Assembly (NCBI GenBank): GCA_018822665.1 | Contig: JAHJJX010000014.1 | Location: forward strand, 62,001-126,000 | Source of the DNA: a bacterium | GTDB taxonomy: Bacteria; Campylobacterota; Campylobacteria; Campylobacterales; Sulfurimonadaceae | Length of the DNA: 64,000 bases | Direction of reading: 5' to 3' | Part shown: in pieces, positions 37,550-46,342 of the stretch | Layout of the letters: every line of letters begins with the position of its first letter | How positions within the stretch are numbered: the stretch's first letter is position 1 | Notes under the pieces: generated by a model | What the model was told of the DNA's origin: nothing | Seen by the model: the letters and a program-made list of their open reading frames with translations, nothing else | The model's database searches: none | Program-made: the position numbers and the translations under genes

Positions 37550-37619
37550 TGATTTATTCAACCTTTAAAAAAATTACAGCGATTATACCAAAATTAACTT
37601 TTATACCAACTCTGTTTGA

Positions 37620-37625
37620 TATAAT
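37620..37625 (+). promoter_or_regulatory. Candidate waaC promoter -10 box
   Basis: TATAAT in context TTTGATATAATG, ending eight bases before the preferred waaC start codon. The predicted transcript would start at or next to the ATG. Confidence 0.5.
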
Positions 37626-37632
37626 GTCGCCA

Positions 37633-38664
37633 ATGAAAAAAGATATAAAACGCATTGCAATTGTAAGACTTTCCGCGCTTGGAGATATTGTCAACACGGC
37701 TGTTGTTTTACAGTTTGTTCATGAAAAATTTCCACATGCCAAGCTTGAATGGATAACAGAAGAGGTTTTTGCACCGCTTCTGCAAAACCATCCGCTTATC
37801 AGTGCTGTGCATACAATCAACCTGAAAAAGCTAAAAAAAGAAAAAAATATCTCAAACCTTTTTCAAACTATTTCCAAACTAAGAAATCTTGGAGCATTTG
37901 ATATTATCATCGATGTGCAGGGACTTTTAAAATCTGCCGTAGTTTCAAGGCTCTTAGGTAAAAATACCCATGGATTTGACAAAAACTCTTCAAGAGAATC
38001 TTTATCTTCTTTATTTTACAAAACAACTTCAAGTATAGGCTATGATGAAAATGTTGTTAATAGAAACACTTTTTTAGTAGCAGATGCGCTTGGTTTTGAG
38101 ATAACGCAAGAGATGCTTTTAAAAAAACAGCCGATATTTCCAAAACAGGAGAACCGCTTTTTTGAAGCAAAAAATTTATTCAAAGATGTCGGCGGTGAAA
38201 TTCCACATGCCAAGAATATTGCCCTTGTTATCGGCGCATCTTGGGAGTCAAAAAAATATCCTAAAGAAAAAATAGCACAACTTTGTGATGCATTACAGCA
38301 AAACTGTTTCATCATCTGGGGCAGCGAAAAAGAAAGAGAAGACGGCATGTGGATATGTGAACATTCCGCTTATGCAGCTTTGGCACCTCAACTTTCCTTA
38401 ACCGAACTGGTTTCTTTTATTTCAAATGTTGATTTGCTTATAGGAAACGACACGGGACCTACACACATAGCTTGGGCACAAAACATACCTTCCATAACGC
38501 TTTTCGGTCCAACCACTACGAGAATGATTTATGAAACACCAAAAAACATAGGCATACAGTCACCCTCGGATGTCAATATAATGAAAATAAATAAAAATGA
38601 TTTTTCTATACAAGAGATAAAAGTAGAAGAAATTGCACACAAAGCAAAGGAATTATTACACTAA
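37633..38664 (+). CDS. waaC: Lipopolysaccharide heptosyltransferase I
   Basis: Adds the first heptose to Kdo in the inner core. GT9 fold, 343 residues from MKKDIKRIAIVRLSALGDIV, the N-terminal family signature. WITEEVFAPLLQNHP, DVQGLLKSAVVSRLLG and GNDTGPTHIAWAQNIPSITLFGPT are typical. Start choice: ATG at 37633 because the family signature begins there; no ribosome site is visible. Three DUS-like 10-mers lie inside, two reading PHAK. lpxL follows without a gap, the LOS-core gene order of Campylobacter. Confidence 0.92.
   Translation: MKKDIKRIAIVRLSALGDIVNTAVVLQFVHEKFPHAKLEWITEEVFAPLLQNHPLISAVHTINLKKLKKEKNISNLFQTISKLRNLGAFDIIIDVQGLLKSAVVSRLLGKNTHGFDKNSSRESLSSLFYKTTSSIGYDENVVNRNTFLVADALGFEITQEMLLKKQPIFPKQENRFFEAKNLFKDVGGEIPHAKNIALVIGASWESKKYPKEKIAQLCDALQQNCFIIWGSEKEREDGMWICEHSAYAALAPQLSLTELVSFISNVDLLIGNDTGPTHIAWAQNIPSITLFGPTTTRMIYETPKNIGIQSPSDVNIMKINKNDFSIQEIKVEEIAHKAKELLH
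37731..37740 (-). repeat. DUS-like 10-mer, site 13
   Basis: In waaC, encodes FPHAKL. Confidence 0.9.
38202..38211 (-). repeat. DUS-like 10-mer, site 14
   Basis: In waaC, encodes IPHAKN. Flanked TT-site-ATTT. Confidence 0.9.
38344..38353 (+). repeat. DUS-like 10-mer, site 15
   Basis: In waaC, encodes DGMWI, a different reading frame from sites 13 and 14. Confidence 0.9.
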
Positions 38665-39548
38665 TGGGCTATAAACTCTTTTTACTTCTTGAAAAATTTC
38701 TTATGATTCTCCCCTCGTCTTGGAGAAAAGCTTTTTTTAGTTTTTTGGCTACTTTTGCTTATTATGTATCCAAGCGCTACAGAGAAGCTTCTTATCAAAA
38801 TCTTGAGTTTGCCTTTGATGGGAAACTCAGCGAAGATGAAAAAAAAGAGATTACAAAGTATGCTTTTAAAAATTTAATGTTTAACTTTCTTCATGCCCTT
38901 GAACTAAGACACATGAGCAAAAACGAACTGGCTGAAAAAATAAAAATACAAAACATAGAAGCTGTCCAAAAAGTCCATGCCCAAGGGCGTGCCGTTATTT
39001 ATGTAACGACACACTACTCTTCTTGGGAACTCGGCGGTGCCAGCATCGGTGCTTTTATTGAGCCCCTCATCGCCGTATATAAAAAGATGAAAAATCAAAC
39101 CTATCAAAATTGGCTTTTAGAAGCAAGAGGCGCTTTTGGAAATATCTCTATGGAAAAAACAAATGTTGTTAAACCGCTTGTTAAAAACATTAAAAAGGGG
39201 ATGGCATGTGGACTTTTGATAGATACCAACATCAGTCCTAAAGAAGGCGTTATCATCAATTTTATGGGTAAGACGCTACGCCAAACTTCAACACCGGCTT
39301 ATCTGGCTAGAAAATTTAATGCGGCCATCATTCCCGTGACCATTCGAACGGATGATGAAGAAAACTATACACTTTTGCTTTTTGATGAGATACCGGTAGA
39401 AAAAACGGACGATGAAGCCGCAGACATCCAAAAAGCCACACAGCTTCAAGCAGACTGGCTCACCGCTCTTATAAGCCAAGAACCGAAGTTTTGGTTTTGG
39501 CTTCACAGAAGATGGAAAAACGACCATCCGGAAATTTATAAAAAATAA
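38664..39548 (+). CDS. lpxL: Lipid A biosynthesis acyltransferase
   Basis: Late acyltransferase of the LpxL/HtrB family adding a secondary acyl chain to lipid A at the inner membrane. 294 residues with an N-terminal hydrophobic stretch and the HX4E catalytic motif in TTHYSSWELGG near residue 113; GLLIDTNIS and FWFWLHRRWK close the family pattern. One DUS-like site. Convergent with the permease gene, five bases apart. Confidence 0.9.
   Translation: MGYKLFLLLEKFLMILPSSWRKAFFSFLATFAYYVSKRYREASYQNLEFAFDGKLSEDEKKEITKYAFKNLMFNFLHALELRHMSKNELAEKIKIQNIEAVQKVHAQGRAVIYVTTHYSSWELGGASIGAFIEPLIAVYKKMKNQTYQNWLLEARGAFGNISMEKTNVVKPLVKNIKKGMACGLLIDTNISPKEGVIINFMGKTLRQTSTPAYLARKFNAAIIPVTIRTDDEENYTLLLFDEIPVEKTDDEAADIQKATQLQADWLTALISQEPKFWFWLHRRWKNDHPEIYKK
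39203..39212 (+). repeat. DUS-like 10-mer, site 16
   Basis: In lpxL, encodes ACGLL. Confidence 0.9.
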
Positions 39549-39553
39549 AAGTA

Positions 39554-40594
39554 CTAGTTAGAAAATTCTTTTGTTCTCGCTTCAAAAAGTTTTAAAATCG
39601 TTAAGAAAAAAGAAGTGATTGCAGGTCCGAGTATCATGCCCCAAAACCCGAATGTTGCAAGTCCGGCAATAATTGCAAAGAAAATCACAAGCTCATTCAT
39701 TCTTGCATCATCCTCTTTGAGGAGTCTTTTGTTTATCTCTTTAATAATTAACGGTTTTATAAAAGTATCTGCAACAATCGATATCATCACAACCGTATAT
39801 ACCGCTATGAAAATTGCGTTGGAGTTGTTTCCTGTTGAGAATTCATACAACATAAACGGAAGCCACATAATAACACCGCCAACGACGGGAATAAGGGAAG
39901 CAAATCCGTACATTATCCCAAACAAGAGTCCGTTGTAACCCATAAAAGAAATTGCTACTCCAAATAAAACACCCTGAAACATCGCATTTATAATAATAGA
40001 ATAAAAAACAACACTCATGACGGAAGAGAGCTCTCTGACAAGCGTGGTTGTCTCATCCACCGACATCTGAACAACTCTTTTTAACAAATCTACCACAAAA
40101 GCTCCATTATACTGGGCAAAAAAGTAAAATATGATAACCAAGAAAGCATTTTTCAAATATCCGGCACTAAATGAACCGAAAGTTCCGGTTAAAGAAAGAG
40201 CATTTGTTGCAAGTGAATTAATATTGATATCTTTGAGGGCGTCAATTGCATACGGCTTTAAAAATAACAAATATTCTGGCGGATTTGCAATAAAATTTCT
40301 TACCAATATCTCTATATTTGTAAAAACTTCCGGCTCAATTCTATTGAGTTTGATAGTCAAAGTGGCTAAAAAATAGCCAAGGGGGACAAAAAATAAAACT
40401 GCCAATAAAAAGCTAGAACTCAGTGCCGCCAGAAATTTTGAACCATAAAGTTTCTCAAAGCCGTTTTGGATGTTTGCTGTTGAAATCGCCAAAAGTGCCG
40501 CGATTGTTATACCCAGCAAAAATGGAGTATAAAGCAGATACATCCAATATAGTGAAGTTGCAAAAAGGATTGCTATGAAATATTGTGGTTTCAT
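39554..40594 (-). CDS. PerM / AI-2E family transporter
   Basis: 346 residues with about eight membrane helices and the family block VVGGVIMWLPFMLYEF near 240 followed by FFAIIAGLATFGFWGMILGP. Substrate unknown; family members include AI-2 exporters and Na+/H+ antiporter-like proteins, so no function is assigned. Overlaps the ruvB stop by one base. Confidence 0.82.
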   Translation of the reverse strand: MKPQYFIAILFATSLYWMYLLYTPFLLGITIAALLAISTANIQNGFEKLYGSKFLAALSSSFLLAVLFFVPLGYFLATLTIKLNRIEPEVFTNIEILVRNFIANPPEYLLFLKPYAIDALKDININSLATNALSLTGTFGSFSAGYLKNAFLVIIFYFFAQYNGAFVVDLLKRVVQMSVDETTTLVRELSSVMSVVFYSIIINAMFQGVLFGVAISFMGYNGLLFGIMYGFASLIPVVGGVIMWLPFMLYEFSTGNNSNAIFIAVYTVVMISIVADTFIKPLIIKEINKRLLKEDDARMNELVIFFAIIAGLATFGFWGMILGPAITSFFLTILKLFEARTKEFSN

Positions 40595-41607
40595 TAAAAA
40601 AGTGCTCCATTGTCTTGCGGGATTGAAATATTTAAAACTTGATACGTCATTCTCGTAGCCTTTCGGCCTTTTGCAGTTCTCTCCAAATAACCGTTTGCTA
40701 TCAGATAAGGCTCAAGAACATCCTCGACGGTTCCTTCATCTTCACTCAGCGATGCCGCAATGGTACTCAGTCCCATAGCTCTTCCGTTTGCACTCACGAG
40801 AAGATTTAAAAGCCTTAAATCCATCTCATCAAAGCCGTGTGAGTTGATTCCAAGTTCATTGAGTGCATATTGGGTGCGCGTATGGTTGATATGCAGCTCC
40901 TCCGCAACATCGGCAAAATCTCTCACGCGGCGAAGAAGGCGAAGTGCGATACGAGGCGTTCCTCTGCTTCGTTTTGCTATCTCCATGGATGCCTCATGGA
41001 TGATCTCTTTATCAAGCTTAAGTGAAGCTTGGGCAATAATTTTTGATAGCTCTTGCGTATTATAAAACTGCATTCTAAAACTCATGCCAAATCTGTCTCG
41101 AAGAGGGTTGGAAAGCATCCCCGCGCGTGTTGTCGCACCAATAAGGGTAAAACGCGGCAAGTCGATTTTGACGGTTTGTGCCGCCGGTCCGCTTCCGATG
41201 ATAATATCTATGCGAAAGTCCTCCATGGAAGAGTACAAAATTTCCTCAACCGCAGGTGAGAGTCTATGAATCTCATCTATAAAAAGTATATCGCCCTCTT
41301 CCAAGTTTGTAAGAAGCGCTGCCAAATCTCCGCTTTTTTCTATCATTGGAGCGGCCGTAACTTTGATATTTGCATTCATCTCATTTGCTATTATAAGCGC
41401 CAAGGTAGTTTTTCCAAGCCCCGGAGGTCCAAAAAAAAGAACATGGTCGAGCGCCTCAGCTCTTTTTTTGCTCGCCTCTATAAAGACACCAAGATTTTTT
41501 TTAATCTGTTCTTGACCTATATACTCGTTCCAAGCACTTGGACGAAGAGAGCGCTCTATATTTTCTTCTTCTGAGTTAAACATTTCAATCTCGACTAATC
41601 TTTCCAT
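40594..41607 (-). CDS. ruvB: Holliday junction branch migration helicase RuvB
   Basis: AAA+ motor of the RuvAB complex. 337 residues with [19 protein letters not shown], Walker [16 protein letters not shown], Walker [13 protein letters not shown], sensor [19 protein letters not shown] and the winged-helix end [16 protein letters not shown]. Also needed for recombination of incoming DNA. Start at 41607 kept because the N-terminus matches homologues, though the ribosome site is poor. Confidence 0.97.
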   Translation of the reverse strand: MERLVEIEMFNSEEENIERSLRPSAWNEYIGQEQIKKNLGVFIEASKKRAEALDHVLFFGPPGLGKTTLALIIANEMNANIKVTAAPMIEKSGDLAALLTNLEEGDILFIDEIHRLSPAVEEILYSSMEDFRIDIIIGSGPAAQTVKIDLPRFTLIGATTRAGMLSNPLRDRFGMSFRMQFYNTQELSKIIAQASLKLDKEIIHEASMEIAKRSRGTPRIALRLLRRVRDFADVAEELHINHTRTQYALNELGINSHGFDEMDLRLLNLLVSANGRAMGLSTIAASLSEDEGTVEDVLEPYLIANGYLERTAKGRKATRMTYQVLNISIPQDNGALF

Positions 41608-41618
41608 ATTTTCTACTT

Positions 41619-42410
41619 TTAGTATGTATGAATTTCTTGTGGAAACTCTTTTTTTTGAACTTCATCCGAATACGTTTTCATAGCGTCTTTCACCAACCCT
41701 GCTCCATCAAGATATTTTTTTACAAACTTTGGCGTGAACGATTCAAAGAATCCCAGCATATCTGAAAACACAAGAACCTGCCCGTCTACCTCAACACCCG
41801 CACCTATACCGATAACGGGGATATCCACACATTTTGCAACTTCACATGCCACATCTGCTTTGACACCTTCTATCACCATGCAAAAAGCGCCTGCTTCTTC
41901 AACCGCTTTTGCATCTTCAATGAGTTGCAGTGCCTCTTTTTCTGTTTTGCCTTTTACTTTGTAACCGCCCTCGCTTCTGACAGACTGGGGAAGCAAACCT
42001 ATGTGACCGCAAACTGCTATGCCGTTTGAACATAAATGTTTAATTATATCTGCTTTATCTGCTCCACCCTCTATTTTTACACAATCTGCAGGAGTTTCTT
42101 GAAAAACTCTCATAGCATTTTGCAATGCAACATCCTTGCTGATGTAAGTTCCAAAAGGCATATCGCAAATAACAAAACTGTTTTTAGCGCCCATACAGAC
42201 CGCGTTGGTATGGTATAGCATTTGTTCCATTGTTGCGCTCAGGGTGTCACTTTTACCTGCAAAACTCATGTTAAGACTATCGCCTACCAAAATCATGTCC
42301 GAGCTTGGCTCGAGCAGCGAAGCGAAAAGTGCATCGTAGGCCGTTATCATCACTAAAGGTCGAACACCTTTTGTTTTTTTTATAGAAGAAGTAGTCATTT
42401 TTTTCATCAT
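41619..42410 (-). CDS. panB: 3-methyl-2-oxobutanoate hydroxymethyltransferase
   Basis: First step of pantothenate synthesis from alpha-ketoisovalerate and methylene-THF. 263 residues with [53 protein letters not shown] and [23 protein letters not shown] use the ATG at 42410; a TTG two codons earlier and an ATG one codon later are alternatives. Confidence 0.95.
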   Translation of the reverse strand: MMKKMTTSSIKKTKGVRPLVMITAYDALFASLLEPSSDMILVGDSLNMSFAGKSDTLSATMEQMLYHTNAVCMGAKNSFVICDMPFGTYISKDVALQNAMRVFQETPADCVKIEGGADKADIIKHLCSNGIAVCGHIGLLPQSVRSEGGYKVKGKTEKEALQLIEDAKAVEEAGAFCMVIEGVKADVACEVAKCVDIPVIGIGAGVEVDGQVLVFSDMLGFFESFTPKFVKKYLDGAGLVKDAMKTYSDEVQKKEFPQEIHTY

Positions 42411-42478
42411 TATCAAGCTCTTTTTATATTCTAGGCTATCACTAAAGTTTAGTAAAAAGAATTTTAACTAAAAACTGC

Positions 42479-42484
42479 TATAAT
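42479..42484 (+). promoter_or_regulatory. Promoter -10 box of the Hpt-trpA unit
   Basis: TATAAT in context CTGCTATAATCC, 25 bases before the Hpt gene ATG; AGGAG follows as ribosome site. Confidence 0.55.
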
Positions 42485-42509
42485 CCAAACCATACAGGAG
42501 AATTATTTT

Positions 42510-42911
42510 ATGGGCGTAAGAAGTGATTTAGATGCCAACTTTGACTTTGAGATAGTGGATGAGTTTTTAGACCATTATTCCATTATGGTTGATAGCATGG
42601 AAGTTATGATTCTTGACCTCGCAAAGCCAAACATGTACAAGAGAAGTGTTGATGAACTTTTTCGTGTTTTTCATAACATTAAATCTGCTTCAGGCTTTTT
42701 AAATATGGAGCCCATGGCAAGACTCTCCGGATTTGTTGAAGACATTTTGGAAAGTTTGAGACAAACAGATGAACTCGGCAATGAAGAGGTTATTAGCTGG
42801 CTGCTTAATATCAGTGATATGTACGCGGTATGGCAAGATGATTTAAAACTTGACAACGAACTTAGCAAAATAAAATATTCTCTGCTTAAAATACCTGACT
42901 TGGAAAAATAA
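42510..42911 (+). CDS. Stand-alone histidine phosphotransfer (Hpt) protein
   Basis: 133 residues, all helical. VDELFRVFHNIKSASGFLN near residue 55 is the Hpt motif with phospho-accepting His. The rest resembles the N-terminal Hpt of the HDOD protein at 51.7 kb (compare NLFRIFHGIKANSRYF). No kinase or receiver is attached, so it may relay phosphate between an orphan kinase and a regulator. Its TAA is followed at once by the TTG of trpA. Confidence 0.8.
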   Translation: MGVRSDLDANFDFEIVDEFLDHYSIMVDSMEVMILDLAKPNMYKRSVDELFRVFHNIKSASGFLNMEPMARLSGFVEDILESLRQTDELGNEEVISWLLNISDMYAVWQDDLKLDNELSKIKYSLLKIPDLEK

Positions 42912-43652
42912 TTGAAAAATTTAGTTGCATATATAACATCCGGTTATCCGGAAAAATCTTTTAGTATTGACTTGGCCTTGGCGCTTGGCGAGAGTGGAGT
43001 TGACACGCTGGAGCTTGGTGTTGCGTTTTCTGATCCCGTTGCAGATGGTCCCTTAATCGAAAAAGCAAACCACAAGGCACTTGAGCTTGGTTTTAAATTT
43101 CGGCATCTTTTAGAGATATCAAAGGCGGTTGCACCAAAAGTAGATACTTTGTGGATGGGTTATTTCAATAGCTTTTATCAACAAAACATGGATAAACTTA
43201 TTCCACATGCCAAAGAACTTGGAGTAAAGGGATTGATTATCCCTGACCTTCCCCACGAAGAAGCCCTTGCTTATAAAAATTTATTTGCTACAAATGATGT
43301 TGCCAATATCAGCTTTGTAGCTCCAACTGACAGTGAAAACAGAATCAAAGATATAGTGAGTGATTCAAATAAGTTTATCTATATGGTTGCATACACGGGC
43401 ATTACAGGTTCTGGAATCAGCGAAGATTTACAACCATTTTTGGAGTCTATTAAAAAGTACACTCAGACACCCGTTTATGTAGGTTTTGGTGTAAATAAAT
43501 CGACAGCCCGCAGTAAAGTCAAAGGTGCCGATGGGGTTATAGTCGGAAGTGCTTTTATAGATATTTTATTAAAAGAAAATCTCAATTATGCACAAAAGAT
43601 TCAAGAGTGCAGTGACTTGGCTAAGATTTTAAAAAATGAGATAAACAGCTAA
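42912..43652 (+). CDS. trpA: Tryptophan synthase alpha subunit
   Basis: Cleaves indole-3-glycerol phosphate. 246 residues: catalytic Glu in DTLELGVAFSDPVADGPLIE near 36-51, the catalytic Asp in LIIPDLPHEEA near 115, and YMVAYTGITGSG. The start is TTG, touching the Hpt stop; no separate ribosome site, so translation is probably coupled. trpB and other trp genes are absent from the window, an unusual isolated position. Confidence 0.93.
   Translation: MKNLVAYITSGYPEKSFSIDLALALGESGVDTLELGVAFSDPVADGPLIEKANHKALELGFKFRHLLEISKAVAPKVDTLWMGYFNSFYQQNMDKLIPHAKELGVKGLIIPDLPHEEALAYKNLFATNDVANISFVAPTDSENRIKDIVSDSNKFIYMVAYTGITGSGISEDLQPFLESIKKYTQTPVYVGFGVNKSTARSKVKGADGVIVGSAFIDILLKENLNYAQKIQECSDLAKILKNEINS
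43202..43211 (-). repeat. DUS-like 10-mer, site 17
   Basis: In trpA, encodes IPHAKE. Preceded by TTT. Confidence 0.9.
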
Positions 43653-43653
43653 A

Positions 43654-44577
43654 TTATTCTGTGGAAGCAATTTCAAAAAGTACCAAAAGTGTTTTTTGAA
43701 AAAAACTTCCATTATTATCACTCACCATTAAAAATGTATTGGCACCCACTTTTGTTAATCCCTCAAAGTTATCTATTTTCCATCCTTGAACACTTTCCAA
43801 TTCTGCAAGAACTTCACTTTTACATATTACATTGACACAATTATTTAAACTCACTTTACTGATACTCAAGACTCTTTGATTTTTTTTCTTATTATAGTTT
43901 TTTTCTAAAACCAAAATATCGTTCTCATTTATAAACTCCATAGCTGTAATCTTTCCACATGCCGGGAACTTCCATGTAGTATTTTTTGAATACAGAATGT
44001 GAAAATCTTTATTTTGCTTTTTCAAAGGAATTTCGGGAGCCGTTACAACTCCGTACTTATTATTATATGTAACAGCTTCCAGTGCTTTATTTTTGTCCTG
44101 ATAATTTTTTATATCTTCTAAATCTTTATTGATTTCATAATTTTTTATCTTCTTTGCTTTTAATGAAAAAACTTCTATTCTGGGCTTGTTTTCAAATGAA
44201 ATAAGCAAAGTATCATCCACAAACGCCATCCCCTCGGAATCGCTTTTTGACTTTTTATAAGACTCCTCGTTTTTATCTTTTAACTCAAAAGCCTCTTTTA
44301 ATTCTAATTGTGCAATTTTTTTATCTTTTATTTTTATATTAAAGTGATAAACATATCCTCTGTCGCTCAAAGCATAAAGCTTATCATTATGGAAGGCAAG
44401 TGCTGAAAGTTCACTCACTTTTATTCCATCCATTGTATCAAACTTCAACTCTTGTGAGTCCAAAATATCAATCTTCATGAATTTAGACGCTTTAAGCCAA
44501 TCCGGCTTGATTTCGTATTTTAATGCTTGGGCATGAAGAGATAAAATAAAGAGGAGAAAAACAATAAAAATTTTCAT
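43654..44577 (-). CDS. Exported esterase-like (phytase-type) beta-propeller protein
   Basis: 307 residues from the chosen ATG at 44577: signal peptide MKIFIVFLLFILSLHAQA, then a beta-propeller with ELSALAFHNDKLYALSDRG, SDSEGMAFVDDTLLISFE, LEAVTYNNKYGVVTAPE and IDNFEGLTKVGANTFLMVSDNN. The D-[SN]-E-G-[ML] and SDR/SDNN repeats fit the 'esterase-like activity of phytase' family (PF13449). Substrate unknown; periplasmic. A 32-base stretch of this gene is repeated upstream at 44612. Confidence 0.75.
   Translation of the reverse strand: MKIFIVFLLFILSLHAQALKYEIKPDWLKASKFMKIDILDSQELKFDTMDGIKVSELSALAFHNDKLYALSDRGYVYHFNIKIKDKKIAQLELKEAFELKDKNEESYKKSKSDSEGMAFVDDTLLISFENKPRIEVFSLKAKKIKNYEINKDLEDIKNYQDKNKALEAVTYNNKYGVVTAPEIPLKKQNKDFHILYSKNTTWKFPACGKITAMEFINENDILVLEKNYNKKKNQRVLSISKVSLNNCVNVICKSEVLAELESVQGWKIDNFEGLTKVGANTFLMVSDNNGSFFQKTLLVLFEIASTE
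43830..43861. repeat. 32-base direct repeat, copy 1 (inside the esterase-like gene)
   Basis: Begins CATTGACACAATTATTTAAA and ends CTCACTTTACTG on the plus strand. Encodes SKVSLNNCVN in the esterase-like protein. Identical to 44612-44643. Confidence 0.85.
43954..43963 (-). repeat. DUS-like 10-mer, site 18
   Basis: In the esterase-like gene, encodes PACGK. Confidence 0.9.
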
Positions 44578-44611
44578 TTCAAAAGGACCTTTTTCGTATA
44601 CTGCCAAAATT

Positions 44612-44643
44612 CATTGACACAATTATTTAAACTCACTTTACTG
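44612..44643. repeat. 32-base direct repeat, copy 2 (upstream of the esterase-like gene)
   Basis: Exact copy of 43830-43861 in the same orientation, placed 35 bases before the ATG of the esterase-like gene. Flanking bases differ on both sides. Confidence 0.85.
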
Positions 44644-44686
44644 CTTAGAGCTATTCTCATTGAAACAAAAGTAATACATAGTTAAT

Positions 44687-46342
44687 CTACTTACTGCTAT
44701 TTTGTGCTGTCAGTTTATATTCATCATTTTTAAATATACTTATACAGGCATCTACCGTATCAGTATCATAAAAAATACCTTTATATTTTTCAATCTCTTT
44801 GAGTGCAGAATCTATACCCAACATGGCTCGATAAGGTCTGTGTGATGCCATTGCTTCGACAACATCTGCTACACTTATAATTTTCGCTTCAAGCAAAATC
44901 TTTTCACCTTTAAGACCGTTGGGATACCCGGACCCATCAATGTGCTCATGATGCTGATAAATCATCTGGGCAATCGGCCACGGGAATTTACTCTCTTTTA
45001 AGATATCAAAACCCACTTGAGGATGTGTTTTTATCATTTCATATTCCAAATCAGTCAGCTTAGTCGGTTTTGAAAGTATCTCTGCGGGAATTTTTATTTT
45101 CCCTATATCATGAACTAATGCGCCCAATCTAAGCCCTTCTATACGTTTTTCATCAAGTTCCATTTTTTTTGCAATAGCAACAGCCAAATCAGAAACACGG
45201 TTCTGATGTCCTGTAGTGTATGGGTCTCTGGCTTCTACCATCATCGCTACGGAATGGATTGTTCCATCAAGACTCTCCTGCAGCTGAATAAGCATCTCTT
45301 TATTATCTATACTTACTTCTGCAAACTTTTTACGAAGCCGAAGCGTGTGTATACCGTATGATGTATCATCTACGAGTTCTTTAAAAAGATTATTCTTTGC
45401 GTCATCGAACATGTTTGGCCGTTTTGAGTAGATGAGTAGCGCGCCAATACTACTATTGCTATTTTCTAAAGGAAGTATCATCATAGAACCCTGCATGTCG
45501 TACGGAGTAGCCGGGCATATCTCTGCATGCTCTTTCATATATGTATACCATTCAGAATCATTATAAATATCATTGATAATAATAACTCTATTTTGTTCGA
45601 TAGAGACTATTACCGGACATTCAGCATACTTCGCATCAGTTAAGTCAACTTCTTTAATATTTGAGAGAGTATCTATTTCTGAGGATACGTAAGAACAGTT
45701 TATGGAGCTGTCATCTTTTAAATATATAGCTGAAAACTCATACTCATCACTGTTTACAATTTCATTACAGATATTTGCTAACAACATTTTTTCACTCATG
45801 CTTCGCACTAAATGTTCATTACATTTACCGATGATGCGGAGTGTTTTGTTAAGCGCTATTATCTCTAACTCCTGAGTGCGAAGTGTTGTAATATCTTCAA
45901 AAAGGTGAATCCCAAAAGAATATTTCCCATCGTCATCATAAACCGGATAGGTGCGTGATTTAAATATCCGTCCATCATCAAGCACAAACTCTTCTTCGGC
46001 AACTTTTCCACTCTCAACAGATTGGCTGCAACTTTGCATCGGTCCCTTAAGCTTCGGGAAAACCTGCCAATACGGTTTTCCTATAATCTCTTTAAATTTT
46101 TTTGCCCCGCAAAGCTCTTTGTAAGCAAAATTTGCACGCATAATGTTGAGCTTAACATCGTGAAGCATCACCCCGTCATCGATGGCATCAAAGGCACCGG
46201 TCCACTCCCTCTCTGCTTTTTTAACAATCGTTTGTGTTTCTTGAAGATCTTCGAGCATGCTTAGCATTGCCAAACGCGTTCTCTTCTCCTGCATAAGAAG
46301 TAATTCCAGCTCTTTATTATGCGCATCTTCTTTAGGATTCAT
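44687..46342 (-). CDS. PAS-GAF-HD-GYP c-di-GMP phosphodiesterase
   Basis: 551 residues, cytosolic: coiled coil (about 8-45), PAS (about 48-155), GAF-like domain (about 170-325), and HD-GYP (about 355-520) with HQNRVSDLA, HDIGKIKIPAE, HHEHIDGSGYPNG and the metal residues intact. Hydrolyses c-di-GMP (family knowledge). The start overlaps the upstream CHASE gene by 11 bases, and the N-terminal coiled coil could pair with the coiled coil at the end of the CHASE protein. Confidence 0.88.
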   Translation of the reverse strand: MNPKEDAHNKELELLLMQEKRTRLAMLSMLEDLQETQTIVKKAEREWTGAFDAIDDGVMLHDVKLNIMRANFAYKELCGAKKFKEIIGKPYWQVFPKLKGPMQSCSQSVESGKVAEEEFVLDDGRIFKSRTYPVYDDDGKYSFGIHLFEDITTLRTQELEIIALNKTLRIIGKCNEHLVRSMSEKMLLANICNEIVNSDEYEFSAIYLKDDSSINCSYVSSEIDTLSNIKEVDLTDAKYAECPVIVSIEQNRVIIINDIYNDSEWYTYMKEHAEICPATPYDMQGSMMILPLENSNSSIGALLIYSKRPNMFDDAKNNLFKELVDDTSYGIHTLRLRKKFAEVSIDNKEMLIQLQESLDGTIHSVAMMVEARDPYTTGHQNRVSDLAVAIAKKMELDEKRIEGLRLGALVHDIGKIKIPAEILSKPTKLTDLEYEMIKTHPQVGFDILKESKFPWPIAQMIYQHHEHIDGSGYPNGLKGEKILLEAKIISVADVVEAMASHRPYRAMLGIDSALKEIEKYKGIFYDTDTVDACISIFKNDEYKLTAQNSSK

